Assembly: GCF_963422225.1 (NCBI RefSeq)
Contig: NZ_OY728607.1
Location: 62,001 to 126,000 of the forward strand
Origin: Candidatus Trichorickettsia mobilis
GTDB taxonomy: Bacteria; Pseudomonadota; Alphaproteobacteria; Rickettsiales; Rickettsiaceae
DNA: 64,000 nucleotides
Direction: 5' to 3'
Under the pieces are notes generated by a model. The model searched no databases. It saw only the letters and a list, made by a program, of their open reading frames with translations, and had not been told where the DNA came from. Of the stretch, positions 1-9,886 are shown one piece after another. Position numbers and translations under genes: made by a program. Positions within the stretch are counted from its first letter, which is position 1. The number at the start of each line of letters is the position of its first letter.

Positions 1-468
1 GCTAGAAAACTAGTGGAGGCTAGTATAGCGTTATAGCATCAGCCAGTTGAACATGCTGGATGACCTCAGTTCAAAAAAATTTGTAAATCAAAACAGCTCG
101 CAACCACAACAATGTTGTTGTTCATCTAAGCGTCCTACAAGCGGTGTCTGATTTAATTCAAATTCAAGAAATGCACTACCTATAAAATCTACTTCAGCTT
201 CTATTTTCGATTTTTTATCGTTGTACTCTGAGGTAAAATGTAAATTACCTATGCTATCAGTGGTTAGAACTTTTATTATTCTCGTATCAGCATTTGGTAA
301 TCCATTACGAAATGCATTACCTATTCCGTGGATCCATGCAGCAGGGTTAAAAATTTGTACACTATCAATTGCTTTATCGATGTATGATGTACTTTTGCTA
401 AATTTATTTTGAAAACCCTTAAGTGAAAACTCTTGTAGCTTTAGATCCTCTGGACTTGATTCATAATA

Positions 469-1374
469 GACCTCTTTCGAAACTCATTTACCAAGCTCCC
501 AATTATATAAACCAGCAATTAAATTGAACCTAAGACCAAATCTTTTGCGTCTATTTCGATATTTATCAGCAATTATTTTAAAACGCTTTAACATACCGAT
601 AACATTTTCATTTAATACTCTGTCACTTGCTAAACTTCTATTATTTTTCTTATCTTCTTTAGTTAAAGCATTCTTTTTACTCTTTTTCTTTGGTAGCTCA
701 GAATTTGTATGAATCTTCTGTAAGCCTTGATAACCAGTATCAGTAATCACTTTAACCTCAGGCAGTATATGGGTTCTTGATTCTTTAAATAATTTAAAAT
801 CATGACGCTTACCATTGGAAAAAGAAGTGCATATGACTCGTTTGCTTTTCTTATCTACTACTATTTGAGTCTTTAACGTATGTCTTTTCTTTTTACCTGA
901 GTAATAGTATTTCTGTTTTTTTGGGGTCGCTCTATAGGGCTTTCTGTAGCATCTATTAAAACTAATTCATACTCCATACCGCTTTTAACTAGAGCCTTCT
1001 TACCTGGAAGAGCAAAATCCGGATGTTTTATTAGAGTGTCTTCAACAAAACGAATTGTTTTAAATGCACTGCTTTCGCTAACTCCATAATTCTTAGCTAT
1101 ATGAAAATAGGTACGGTATTCCCTTAAATATTCAAGTGTCATTAATAGGCTGTCTTCCATACTAAGACTAGCTCTTCTGCCACCTTGGTACCTCCTATTT
1201 ATTTGTTTCTCTGTCTTTAAAATCCCTACCATCTTTTCAAATGTACTATTTCTTACCCCTGTTAATCTTCTAAAATGCTCTTCCGATAAAATGCTTAAAT
1301 TTTTATATCTCATATAGTTCTAAATTAAGTAAATTCGACTTTATAACATATTTAGTCCAGTTTCGAAAGAGGTC
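469..1374 (-). mobile_element. IS5-family (IS427-like) insertion sequence, copy 1
   Basis: A 906-bp element with terminal inverted repeats GACCTCTTTCGAAACT / AGTTTCGAAAGAGGTC, flanked by a TA target duplication (467-468 and 1375-1376). It holds one transposase split over two frames. Copy 3 (43207-44112) looks identical, while copy 2 (10402-11307) differs at about seven positions. It lies inside an unknown gene whose frame is restored when the element is removed. The TA duplication and two-frame transposase fit the IS427 subgroup of IS5. Confidence 0.9.
484..1313 (-). CDS. IS5-family transposase, two frames joined by -1 frameshift (copy 1)
   Basis: Frame A (873-1313, 146 aa) carries the helix-turn-helix domain (EEHFRRLTGV...) and the first catalytic Asp in LIDATESPIERP. 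Frame B, which ends at 484, supplies the rest of the DDE domain, including ITDTGYQGL and the basic C-terminal tail. The frames meet at A AAA AAC (reverse complement of 915-921), a classic -1 slippery heptamer, after which frame B reads on without a stop as QKYYYSGKKKRHTLK. The fused product would be about 276 aa. The conserved slip site in all three copies argues for programmed frameshifting rather than decay. Confidence 0.85.
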
Positions 1375-1841
1375 TAATGAATATACTTATCACTATTTGA
1401 TGAAAAAATTACTTTTATTTTTTCTACCCCACGTTTATTGGCACTACTCATCACAGACAATTGATCTTCTTGCAAGCTTAGATTAGTCTGCTTGCCTCCA
1501 ACCACATTAGTCTCTCGCGGTATGATAATAGTACATTCCTTTACTGGAGCCATAGAATCAGATAAGTGTTCTTTCCATGATAAGTTACTAGTTAATAATT
1601 TTGCAGCTTTTGGAGATACAGGCACTACAACCTTTTCAATTCCCTGAAACCGAGCCTTAATTAAACCTGTTTCTACCTTATCTAGCAGTAGATTATTTCT
1701 TAACCAAGATTCTTGTCCTATTTGTTCTGCTGATGGCTGCGGAATAACTTTTTCTATAATACTGTTTACCGAGGTGCTTTTAACTTCTTCTATATTTTGT
1801 TTTTTCATATGAGCTATACCTTTTTTATAGTTATTTAGCAT

Positions 1842-2264
1842 ATATTAAAATAATATGTATTACTTCAATATATTCATATAAAGATATCAAGTCAAATAAA
1901 TTAAACTAAAAGGTGGAATTTTTTTATTTTATGACCCAATAGTTGTCTAAAATAAATATATCTCATAACTTAATGTCACAGCAAAATTAACCATAGACTC
2001 CCTCACAAACTCAAACGTAAAAGAGGTCTAAGTATAATAACTTGCTTTTCATGTCATAACAAAAAATGAACTTAATAAGTAAAAAATATTGAGTTATAAG
2101 TTGTTTGTTTACAAAAAATTAACTTCTGAGTTGTATATATATAAATAGTACTTAAATCTATACAAAGTACTTAAGATCACAATCGGAGAAATTAGCGATA
2201 ATTTCTAGATCACTACTAGATAAAGCTACCGAATTCCTAGGTAATCGGTAGCTTTGACTAATCA
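1842..2264. other. Spacer without a gene, very AT-rich
   Basis: About 420 bp between mrdA and the interrupted unknown gene. I see no open frame worth calling. It contains runs of A and T, a possible divergent promoter zone for the 88-1841 gene, and the hairpin at 2222-2255 after mrdA. Confidence 0.6.
2222..2255 (-). terminator. Hairpin after mrdA, possible terminator
   Basis: A perfect 11-bp stem AAAGCTACCGA / TCGGTAGCTTT encloses a 12-nt loop, 10 bp past the mrdA stop. The tract after the stem on the minus strand is only weakly T-rich, so intrinsic termination is likely but not certain. Confidence 0.5.
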
Positions 2265-4037
2265 TTAGCCATGCTTCTGCAAAATCTCCTGGATAATTTT
2301 ACTTGCAAGTGGTGCTGCTGCTCTGCCACCACTGCCACCGTGATCTACAAATACTGAAATTGCATATTGGGGATCGTTATAGGGTGCAAACCCGATAAAT
2401 ACTGCATGATTACGTTTTTCCCACGAGATAGATTGTCGACTTAGATCATCATTGGCATTCGCCTTTGATTGCACTTGTGCAGTTCCAGTTTTACCTGCAA
2501 ACTGAAATTTCTCTTCTAGAATACGACTATAATAAGCAGTGCCGCCTAAGCTATTGACCGTTTGATACATTGCTTCTTTGATAAGCCCAAGATGCTCTTG
2601 GTTAATATCAATTTGAGTATAATTAGGGGTGTTTTTAGCTAGTCTTGGTGTATAAAGCTTGCCATTATTTGCTATGGCTGCACAAAAACGAGTTAATTGA
2701 ATAGGGGTAGCTAAAAGAAATCCTTGTCCAATCGATAGGTTTAAGGTATCGCCTAATGTCCAATCTAGTCGTAATTTACTTTTTTTCCATTTTTTGGAAG
2801 GAACAAATCCTAGCACTTCCCCTGGTAAATCAATGTCAGTTGGGGTACCAAAACCGAATTTTTTAGCCATGTTAATAATTCGATTGGCACCTATTAATTT
2901 TGCAATCTCGTACATATAAGAATTACAAGAACATTTAAGTGCTCCAATCATATCCAAGCCGCCATGCCCTAAACGGCTAGCACAACGGAATCCACTTTTT
3001 AAAGCTGGAGTACCATTGCAATACACCACCTTATCTGGAGTGATACCAGCTTCGAGCGCCGCTAGAATAGTAATTATTTTAAATACCGAACCTGGAGGAT
3101 AAGCATTCTGCACTGCCTTATTAATCAATGGTTTATAGGGATCATTAATTAAACTGTGCCAATATTCTTGTGATAGTTTGGTAAAATTGTTGGGTTCAAA
3201 ACTAGGGCTAATAGCAAGAATTGGCAGATTACCATTACGGCAATTCATCACAATTGCTGAGCAACCATATTGGTTTAAATAAGGTTCAATTTTGGTATGC
3301 AATTCTGCATCAATATTTAAAGTAATATTTTGACCAGGCACACTATTTACTTGTGTTAATTCTCGAATATATTTACCAAAAGCATTAACTTCCATTTGCT
3401 TATAGCCAAAACTTCCACGTAGCTCTTCTTCATAATATTTTTCAATGCCTGATTTTCCTATAATAAAATCACGACTACTAACTGGTAATTCTCGAGATTC
3501 TTGCTCATTCACTTGTCCAATGTAGCCAAGTATATGTGCGGTTGCATTGTGCACTGGATAAAATCTTACTTGTCCCATATCAATAGAAATAGCACTTAAT
3601 TTATGTTTATATTCTTCAATAATAGCTATTTGTTCCCAGCTAAGTTGATCAAGAATCATCACCGGCATTCTACGATCAGCTCTTTTTACTTTTTTCTCAA
3701 TATATTCTTGTTGTTCAAGATTAAGTCCTAAAATTTGACTAATTAATATTAACTCCTGTGAATAGCTTAGTTGACTATTCTTATTCAATAACAACCTAAA
3801 ACAAAGCTTGTTAGTAGCTAATAATTGACCACTAGTATCATAAATTTGACCACGATTAGGGGGGACTAGTACTAAACTAATCCGATTTTTATCTGATAAA
3901 GTAGTGTATTCACTTTTCTTGATACATTGCATATAAAACATTTTGCTTGCGAGTATCGATAGTAATCCTAGCTTACCTGCGCCAAGCAGAAAAGTACGAC
4001 GTGATATTATTTGATTATGGAATATTTTATTTAGCAT
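2265..4037 (-). CDS. mrdA: Penicillin-binding protein 2, peptidoglycan transpeptidase
   Basis: Cross-links new lateral-wall peptidoglycan as the partner of RodA in the elongasome. The 590-aa protein has an N-terminal membrane anchor (about residues 15-38), a PBP dimerisation domain, and a transpeptidase domain with all three motifs: SVFK with the active Ser at 317, SCN at 370-372 and KTG at 516-518. Length is normal for the family. Its start overlaps the end of mreD by 11 nt, and rodA lies just upstream, so the three form one operon. A hairpin follows the stop. Its presence indicates an organism that still makes a cell wall. Confidence 0.95.
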   Translation of the reverse strand: MLNKIFHNQIISRRTFLLGAGKLGLLSILASKMFYMQCIKKSEYTTLSDKNRISLVLVPPNRGQIYDTSGQLLATNKLCFRLLLNKNSQLSYSQELILISQILGLNLEQQEYIEKKVKRADRRMPVMILDQLSWEQIAIIEEYKHKLSAISIDMGQVRFYPVHNATAHILGYIGQVNEQESRELPVSSRDFIIGKSGIEKYYEEELRGSFGYKQMEVNAFGKYIRELTQVNSVPGQNITLNIDAELHTKIEPYLNQYGCSAIVMNCRNGNLPILAISPSFEPNNFTKLSQEYWHSLINDPYKPLINKAVQNAYPPGSVFKIITILAALEAGITPDKVVYCNGTPALKSGFRCASRLGHGGLDMIGALKCSCNSYMYEIAKLIGANRIINMAKKFGFGTPTDIDLPGEVLGFVPSKKWKKSKLRLDWTLGDTLNLSIGQGFLLATPIQLTRFCAAIANNGKLYTPRLAKNTPNYTQIDINQEHLGLIKEAMYQTVNSLGGTAYYSRILEEKFQFAGKTGTAQVQSKANANDDLSRQSISWEKRNHAVFIGFAPYNDPQYAISVFVDHGGSGGRAAAPLASKIIQEILQKHG

Positions 4038-4536
4038 GCTTCTTTAAATAGAGTGATGATTTATCAAACAAGATCATTAATAGTGGATAAGAAAAAATAG
4101 TCGTTAAATATTGAAATAATATCGTCACTGGATTTAACACAGCTGATGATTTGCTAGTAAAAATTAAATACCTAATAACTAGCGCCAAAAAGGCATAACC
4201 ACAAAATACGATAAAATTTACCGTGTTTGTTCTAATTATCAGCCAAATGCGTAATTTATTTAATAGCAAATTAGTCAGTAAGAATGTTACTGTACTTGTA
4301 CCAATAGGAAAATGGTATAGTTGATCAAGGAATATGCCAATAATAAATATTTGCCAATATTTTATTTGATAATTTAAGCTAAAATAATAAATAATAATTA
4401 TTTCTAATGCCGGAAAAATTTCACTTTCAATACCAAGACGATATAGTACTAATGGCAATAATAATAATAAAAACAAACTTATTATAAAACATAATATAAT
4501 AAAAATATTAAACAATTTTTTGAACATGGAGTGCAT
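4027..4536 (-). CDS. mreD: Rod shape-determining protein MreD
   Basis: Membrane component of the elongation machinery that links MreB/MreC to wall synthesis. The 169-aa product is almost entirely hydrophobic with five or six membrane segments and keeps the family pattern around FLDQLYHFPIGTSTVTFLL, equivalent to the usual G-x-x-D...P-x-G region. It lies between rodA (85 bp upstream) and mrdA (overlapping). Two Met codons (residues 1 and 4) could start translation; neither has a clear ribosome site. MreD is poorly conserved, so the call rests on topology, the motif and operon position. Confidence 0.85.
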   Translation of the reverse strand: MHSMFKKLFNIFIILCFIISLFLLLLLPLVLYRLGIESEIFPALEIIIIYYFSLNYQIKYWQIFIIGIFLDQLYHFPIGTSTVTFLLTNLLLNKLRIWLIIRTNTVNFIVFCGYAFLALVIRYLIFTSKSSAVLNPVTILFQYLTTIFSYPLLMILFDKSSLYLKKHAK

Positions 4537-4621
4537 TACTTACAAAACAGTTATAAGTTTAATAATAGTCGTAAACAATGCATAATAACGAACTCCGATT
4601 GGGTAGTTTTAGCTAATGCTT

Positions 4622-5722
4622 TTATAAATTTATGTGTCGGTGTACCTGCACATTCATCACTAAGCCAAACCCTATTAACATTGAAGCCATCATTGTACCA
4701 CCATAAGATATAAATGGCAATGGCACACCTACTGCCGGCAACATTCCCATCACCATTGCTATATTAATAAATACGTGACTGAAAAAGATTGCGGTTACAC
4801 CCACAACTATCAGCTTGCCAAAGATACCTTTAGTATTAACCACAATAGTCAGGCAAATTGATATTATTAATGAGTATAGTGTTAATAACCATATCCCGCC
4901 AGCAAAACCAAATTCTTCAGCAAAGGTAGCAAAAATAAAATCTGTCTGATGTTCTGGCAAAAAACTTAAATGGCTCTGAGTCCCATTCATTAATCCTTTG
5001 CCAAAGGTTCCCCCTGAACCAATAGCAATTTTTGATTGAATTATATTGTACCCAGCATTAAGGGGATCTTTTTCTGGATCAAAGAACACTAATACCCGCT
5101 TACGTTGATAATCATACATTAAATGCCAAATTATTGGCAAACTCAGCAGTATACTGACTCCAATAACAATAAATTTCCATAGTCTTACACCAGCTGCAAA
5201 AAACATGAAGCCAGCAACAATCAAGGTAATGACTCCTGTACCTAGATCAGGCTGCTTAATAATTAATATAACCGGTATTACTACTCCAATCACTGCCATG
5301 CATAATTTTGATATTTTTGTAAGATCTATAATTGGTAGTTGATGAAAATATTTTGCCAGCATTAATACGATCGCAAGTTTTGCTGGTTCTGATGGTTGCA
5401 CTCTGGTAAAACCAAAATCTATCCAACGTTTTGCACCCATAGCAATAGTACCAAATACTTCAACGCCAATAAGTAATAATAAAATTAAGAAATAGAATAG
5501 ATAGGCAAATTTAAAAATTATCCTGGGATCAAGAATAGCTATTAAGATGCTAAGCGGCATAAATAAACAAAAATTTATTATTTGCTTATAAGCCCACGGG
5601 TATATACTGCCTTCAGCAGCAGAATAAAGTATAATAAAACCACTGCAGCAAAGTACACTAATAATTAATAATAATGTGAGTGGTAATTTAGATAGTAATT
5701 CTAAATAATTCGTTTTATACAT
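4622..5722 (-). CDS. rodA: Peptidoglycan glycosyltransferase RodA
   Basis: SEDS-family polymerase that builds glycan strands from lipid II during elongation with PBP2. It has 366 aa and about ten membrane segments, with family motifs GAKRWIDFGFTRVQPSEPAKLAIVL and, near the end, LPFISYGGTMMAS. Length is typical. First gene of the rodA-mreD-mrdA operon. Upstream is a long palindromic repeat (5780-5998), so its promoter must lie in or just before that repeat. Confidence 0.95.
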   Translation of the reverse strand: MYKTNYLELLSKLPLTLLLIISVLCCSGFIILYSAAEGSIYPWAYKQIINFCLFMPLSILIAILDPRIIFKFAYLFYFLILLLLIGVEVFGTIAMGAKRWIDFGFTRVQPSEPAKLAIVLMLAKYFHQLPIIDLTKISKLCMAVIGVVIPVILIIKQPDLGTGVITLIVAGFMFFAAGVRLWKFIVIGVSILLSLPIIWHLMYDYQRKRVLVFFDPEKDPLNAGYNIIQSKIAIGSGGTFGKGLMNGTQSHLSFLPEHQTDFIFATFAEEFGFAGGIWLLTLYSLIISICLTIVVNTKGIFGKLIVVGVTAIFFSHVFINIAMVMGMLPAVGVPLPFISYGGTMMASMLIGFGLVMNVQVHRHINL

Positions 5723-6004
5723 GCCTAATTATTATAAAAGTGAAGTGTTTACACTGGACAAGGTAGACCAATTTCATTTGATACAGTTATTGAACCATAC
5801 GCGTCAAGTTAAGGAAAAAAAGACGTAGGAAAGTCTTGCTTGGGCACAATACACCCGTCATTGCGAGACAAAGTCGAAGCAATCCAGAAAGTGGAACGAC
5901 TATTTAACTGGATTGCTTCGACCACTTAACGTGCTCTCGCAATGACGATGTAGATTCTTTTTCCTTAGCTTGACACATATGATTCATTGAACACTCTCTG
6001 ATTC
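5723..6004. repeat. Palindromic repeat, GAGAGTGTTC family
   Basis: The spacer between rodA and the sensor kinase is filled by one large imperfect palindrome at about 5780-5998. The outer arms are related to GTTCAATGAATCATATGTG and GTCAAGCTAAGGAAAAAGA. The inner arms (5856-5947) are CGTCATTGCGAG...GAAGCAATCCAG and its complement. The right end CATTGAACACTCTC is shared with copies at 9988-10124 and 34931-35109. Confidence 0.8.
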
Positions 6005-7720
6005 TCACTTAGTATTATATATTAGTTTATATTTGGGAAAAATGATCGTTACCTTCGTACCAACATTTGGTTGACTCTTGATTAAAAATGTTGTCTCATG
6101 AGCATCAAGCAGCATTTTTACTATTGGTAGGCCAAGACCATATGAATCTATTAAATTATGATTCTTTTTTAAGATAATCCCGTGATTGCTAAGAGCTATT
6201 TTTATTTCTTCTTCAGTCATACCTATGCCTTGATCGATAATATCAAGTACCAGACTGTTTGAGATAATTTTAACATCTATAGTAATTATTGTTTCTTCGT
6301 TGGAATATTTTATGGCATTACTCAGCAGGTTATTCATTACTTGTATCATACGTCGGCTATCACAAATCAACCCAGGTAATGAATTCGGCATATTAAGATT
6401 TATTTTTATTTTTTTCTTATCAGCTCTTGCCTGATTAACATATATAGCTGTTTTTAGTATTTGCGTAATAGAGGTAATATCATTTACGATTTGAAACTTA
6501 CCTTCAATAATCTGATTCTCATCTAATATGTCAGTAATAAATTTTAATATTACTTCTGCACTTTGATGAATGCCTTTAGCATAATCACAATATGTATCTG
6601 ATAATGGTCCAAAATATTGTTTAATCATCGCTTCTGATCCAGTGGTAATAAATCCTAACGGTGAACGAATCTCATGAGCTGTAAAAGCTAGGAAATCAGA
6701 TTTAGCTTTAGTAGCAAGATTTGCAGCAATAGTTGCCTGTTCTGCTTTTTCTCTTAAATAGGTTTCGCGACGATAAATTGAAATTACGATCAACAAAAAA
6801 ATAGAGACAAATACGGATACTTCAAGAAATTTTTTAATGACGTCATCCAAAATGTTGTTTTTTATTTCATCATCATCTAGATTTACTATTAAGATAAAAG
6901 GTAGGTTACTTATTTTTTTTATATAATAATTTACTCCGCTGAGTACATCTAAATATGCTATTTCTTGTTCTGTCTTATTAAAGAAATCAATGCGTTCCAG
7001 TACTTCATTTAAATAAGTCGAAATTACGCCATTATCATTAATAATATTATGAATTACTGGTTGAGATTGTGCTATAACCGTATTTTTATTATCTAAAATA
7101 ATAAAGTTAGTATAATTCTCTTTACTAGCATTTAACCTACGAATTATGGTAGCTATATCATAGCTTAAGACCATGTAGCCAACATACTTGTTATTTTCTG
7201 TGTTTTTAGTTCCTGCAATTAATTTAAGACTGTCATTTTTATAAATAGTTTTGCTCATGTAAAACATTATTTGTTCTTGATCACTTAACTCTTTAGTAAT
7301 GGTTTCCATAAAATCCAATCTTCTTGGATGGGCAATGATTCCTTGAGCACTAGTGACAACTTCACGGAAATTAACATCTACCCAGCTATATTTACGCCAT
7401 CCAAAGACGGTATTAAATTTTGCTAATTCGCCATAATCTTGCAATACCCTTTGAATATATTGTAAATTCATGTGATAATTACCCAGCTTACGCGTTACAA
7501 TATTCAAAAAATATGAAGAATAATTTAAATCGGTAGCAAAAACATTGGCTAAGAGCTCAGCTTCTGTCCTAATATCATACATGATACTTTGCTTTTTGCT
7601 GGTGTATATTCTGATACAATATATAAACATTACGATTAAAAATACTAAAGTTACAACGAATGTTATAATTCTAATGTTTACATGATAATCAGTCGATTCT
7701 TTGCTTAATTTAAAATCCAT
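6005..7720 (-). CDS. Membrane sensor histidine kinase
   Basis: Two membrane segments (about residues 18-40 and 300-320, counted from this start) bracket a roughly 250-residue periplasmic sensor region, probably CACHE-like. A short coiled coil, a HisKA domain with the phospho-acceptor His in FTAHEIRSPLGFI and a HATPase domain (NNLLSNAIKYS, DIIDQGIGM, YGLGLPIVK) follow. No receiver domain or response regulator is adjacent. I take the start at 7720 (MDFKLSKES): the longer frame to 7816 would overlap cysS and adds only AT-rich sequence. Divergent from cysS with about 90 bp for both promoters. The ligand is unknown. Confidence 0.85.
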   Translation of the reverse strand: MDFKLSKESTDYHVNIRIITFVVTLVFLIVMFIYCIRIYTSKKQSIMYDIRTEAELLANVFATDLNYSSYFLNIVTRKLGNYHMNLQYIQRVLQDYGELAKFNTVFGWRKYSWVDVNFREVVTSAQGIIAHPRRLDFMETITKELSDQEQIMFYMSKTIYKNDSLKLIAGTKNTENNKYVGYMVLSYDIATIIRRLNASKENYTNFIILDNKNTVIAQSQPVIHNIINDNGVISTYLNEVLERIDFFNKTEQEIAYLDVLSGVNYYIKKISNLPFILIVNLDDDEIKNNILDDVIKKFLEVSVFVSIFLLIVISIYRRETYLREKAEQATIAANLATKAKSDFLAFTAHEIRSPLGFITTGSEAMIKQYFGPLSDTYCDYAKGIHQSAEVILKFITDILDENQIIEGKFQIVNDITSITQILKTAIYVNQARADKKKIKINLNMPNSLPGLICDSRRMIQVMNNLLSNAIKYSNEETIITIDVKIISNSLVLDIIDQGIGMTEEEIKIALSNHGIILKKNHNLIDSYGLGLPIVKMLLDAHETTFLIKSQPNVGTKVTIIFPKYKLIYNTK

Positions 7721-7810
7721 TTTTATAATCAACTTATAGTTTAATATTAAGGTAATGTCATAAATATTTAAACATATAAAATAAATACATAAAATATATC
7801 TGAAAATAAA

Positions 7811-9187
7811 ATGCAATTATTTCTAAATAACACTAAAACCAGAACTAAAGAAATATTTAGACCTATAAATAATAACTTGGTTAAAATGTATGTATGTGGA
7901 CCAACAGTATATGATCATCCGCATATTGGCAATGGTAGATCAGTAATTATCTATGATATTTTATATCGAATGTTGATTCATCTTTTTGGCAAAGGTCAGG
8001 TAGTATATGTACGTAATATCACCGATATTGATGATAAAATCATCGATCGTGCAATGGAATTACAAATTAGTATCGAAGCTTTGACTCAACAAACGACTAA
8101 GGATTTCCATGAAGATATGGCTTATCTTCAATGTTTAAATCCTAATATTGAGCCTATAGCTACTGAGCATATTGATTGTATGATTGAGATTATTCAGAAA
8201 CTCATAGCACTAGGAGCGGCTTATGTAATAGATAATCATGTTTATTTTGATATAACCAGCAGTATAAATTATACCGAATTATCAGGTCGTACCATTGACG
8301 AAATGATATATAATGTAAGAGTTGCCGCAGATGAATCGAAAACACATCCAGGAGACTTTGTTTTGTGGAAACCGATGGCCGGTACTGATATATCAGCCAA
8401 TTTTGATAGTCCTTGGGGATGTGGACGGCCAGGGTGGCATATTGAATGTTCAGCGATGAGTTATAAATATCTTGGTGAAAATTTTGATATTCATGGTGGC
8501 GGTGCTGATTTAATTTTTCCACATCATACTAATGAAATTGCGCAAAGCAAATGTGCTTTTCCCGGTTCCAACTATGCCAATTATTGGGTGCATAATGGAT
8601 TTCTTACTGTTAATGGTGAGAAAATGAGTAAATCTTTAGGTAATTTTATTACCGTTCGTGATTTAATTATTAAGGGAGTAGATGGAGATACAATTCGTTT
8701 GGCGCTACTCGGAGCACATTATCATAAGCCATTGGATTTTAATGATAATACTCTTGCGAATGCCACTAAGACACTAAATTATTGGTATCGAGCGGTTGAA
8801 GGTATATCATATGACTATTTACCAGAGGTACCATTAAACTTTATTGCCAGTTTGTTGGATGATATGAATACATCTCTAGCTATTAAAATCATTAATGATT
8901 ATGCAAAATTAACTTATTTATCAACCACTAATAATGAGAAGAAGCTTAACGCTTCATCAATGCTGGCCTGTGCAAGATTTATTGGTCTGATGGAAAAATC
9001 AGCTGCAGCATGGTTTAAGCAAGATATTAATGATGAAGCTATTATTAGTTTAATTAATCAACGTACTCAAGCCAAAAGAGATAAAAACTGGCAACTTGCC
9101 GATAAAATACGTGAACAACTATCTAAGCAGGGGATAGTATTAGCAGATAAGGCTGATGGTACTACAAGTATACTCGGTAAAAATTGA
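7811..9187 (+). CDS. cysS: Cysteinyl-tRNA synthetase
   Basis: Charges tRNA-Cys with cysteine in the cytoplasm. The 458-aa class I synthetase shows the HIGH-type motif HIGN at 38-41, the zinc-binding cysteines and histidines (Cys29, and C and H in [12 protein letters not shown] and [10 protein letters not shown]), and KMSKS near residue 270. Length is usual. Its stop codon lies at the left edge of a palindromic repeat (9180-9287), which separates it from mpg. Confidence 0.97.
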   Translation: MQLFLNNTKTRTKEIFRPINNNLVKMYVCGPTVYDHPHIGNGRSVIIYDILYRMLIHLFGKGQVVYVRNITDIDDKIIDRAMELQISIEALTQQTTKDFHEDMAYLQCLNPNIEPIATEHIDCMIEIIQKLIALGAAYVIDNHVYFDITSSINYTELSGRTIDEMIYNVRVAADESKTHPGDFVLWKPMAGTDISANFDSPWGCGRPGWHIECSAMSYKYLGENFDIHGGGADLIFPHHTNEIAQSKCAFPGSNYANYWVHNGFLTVNGEKMSKSLGNFITVRDLIIKGVDGDTIRLALLGAHYHKPLDFNDNTLANATKTLNYWYRAVEGISYDYLPEVPLNFIASLLDDMNTSLAIKIINDYAKLTYLSTTNNEKKLNASSMLACARFIGLMEKSAAAWFKQDINDEAIISLINQRTQAKRDKNWQLADKIREQLSKQGIVLADKADGTTSILGKN

Positions 9188-9287
9188 GAATTGCGTTGTC
9201 GAACGCGTAAGAATCTGCGATGCGAAACAAACTAAAGTGTACGCTCCGTTTCGCAGACGGAGGAACTCCTAGCACTTCTTCAATTTT
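9180..9287. repeat. Palindromic repeat between cysS and mpg
   Basis: Inverted arms AAAATTGAGAA... and ...CTTCTTCAATTTT bound about 108 bp. A related element is at 49506-49608, sharing the right arm CTAGCACTTCTT and the following ATTTTGACCTT. The left arm contains the cysS stop codon. Confidence 0.65.
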
Positions 9288-9343
9288 GACCTTTGTCTAC
9301 CTCGACTCATGCTAATTTAATTTTCGGTAGAGATTCACATATA

Positions 9344-9886
9344 ATGACTAGACTTAGGCAAACATTCTTTGAAAATCATGTGGTGGAAGTAGCGCAAGGG
9401 TTGCTTGGCAAAATACTGGTGTTTCAACAATATCAGGGAATTATTACTGAAACCGAAGCTTATAGAGGTACGGATGATGAGGCTTCGCATGCATTCAAGG
9501 GACCGACTAATCGTGCTCGAATAATGTTTGGATCTCCAGGGGTAAGTTATGTGTATCTGATTTACGGTATGTACCATTGTCTAAATATTGTTACCGAGCC
9601 TTTAGGGCAACCAAGCGCAGTCTTAATTCGTGGTCTTAAGCTATTATCTCCATCTTCTGTATTATTGGATGGTCCAGGAAAAATCTGTCGTACTCTGGGA
9701 ATTAATTTAATTCATAATGGTATTGATATAACTACAAATGATATATTGTATGTTTTAAATAATGACACGACTTCGCTTACCATCAACCAACAATTTATTG
9801 CTACAAAACGAATTGGTATTAACAAGGCTACGGATAAATTATGGCGATTTACTATAACTGCAGATCATGTTTATCCAAAACCTTAA
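9344..9886 (+). CDS. mpg: 3-methyladenine DNA glycosylase (AAG/Mpg family)
   Basis: Removes alkylated purines from DNA to start base excision repair. The 180-aa protein has the AAG family signatures ITETEAYRGTDDEASHAFKGPTNR (catalytic Glu in TETEAY) and YVYLIYGMYHCLNIV. I start it at ATG 9344 (MTRLRQTFF). An upstream TTG at 9293 would add 17 residues encoded in repeat-like DNA. Its 3' end is involved in a segmental duplication: a degenerate copy of its last dozen codons lies at about 13061-13100, next to the aldolase. Confidence 0.92.
   Translation: MTRLRQTFFENHVVEVAQGLLGKILVFQQYQGIITETEAYRGTDDEASHAFKGPTNRARIMFGSPGVSYVYLIYGMYHCLNIVTEPLGQPSAVLIRGLKLLSPSSVLLDGPGKICRTLGINLIHNGIDITTNDILYVLNNDTTSLTINQQFIATKRIGINKATDKLWRFTITADHVYPKP

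Larger units (their letters stand above)
88..1841 (-). pseudogene. Unknown 281-aa protein gene interrupted by an IS5-family element
   Basis: I do not recognise this protein. The 5' part (1377-1841) encodes 155 residues, then runs into the IS and stops at once. Removing the IS (469-1374) with one TA copy joins it in frame to 126 more codons ending at TGA 88-90. The rebuilt protein is soluble-looking, with no signal peptide or membrane segment. The middle is rich in Ser and Lys, and the C-terminus ends in a cysteine cluster, CCGCELF. The last four residues resemble a eukaryotic CaaX prenylation box, with extra cysteines just before it, which would fit a host-targeted effector; that is inference. 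Translation may start at the second Met (MKKQNIEE). As it stands only the N-terminal half can be made. Confidence 0.75.

Noticed and set aside
221..412. 63-aa plus-strand frame
   Set aside because: It is opposite the rebuilt C-terminal part of the interrupted gene on the minus strand, which explains the sequence better.
524..712. 62-aa plus-strand frame repeated in each IS copy
   Set aside because: It is antisense to transposase frame B and occurs only because the IS is repeated.
2019..2032. AAGAGGTCTA resembling the IS right end (also near 30119)
   Set aside because: Only 10-11 bases match, with no partner end, so it could be chance.
9293..9343. Earlier TTG start for mpg
   Set aside because: The added residues are unlike the family and no ribosome site is seen.
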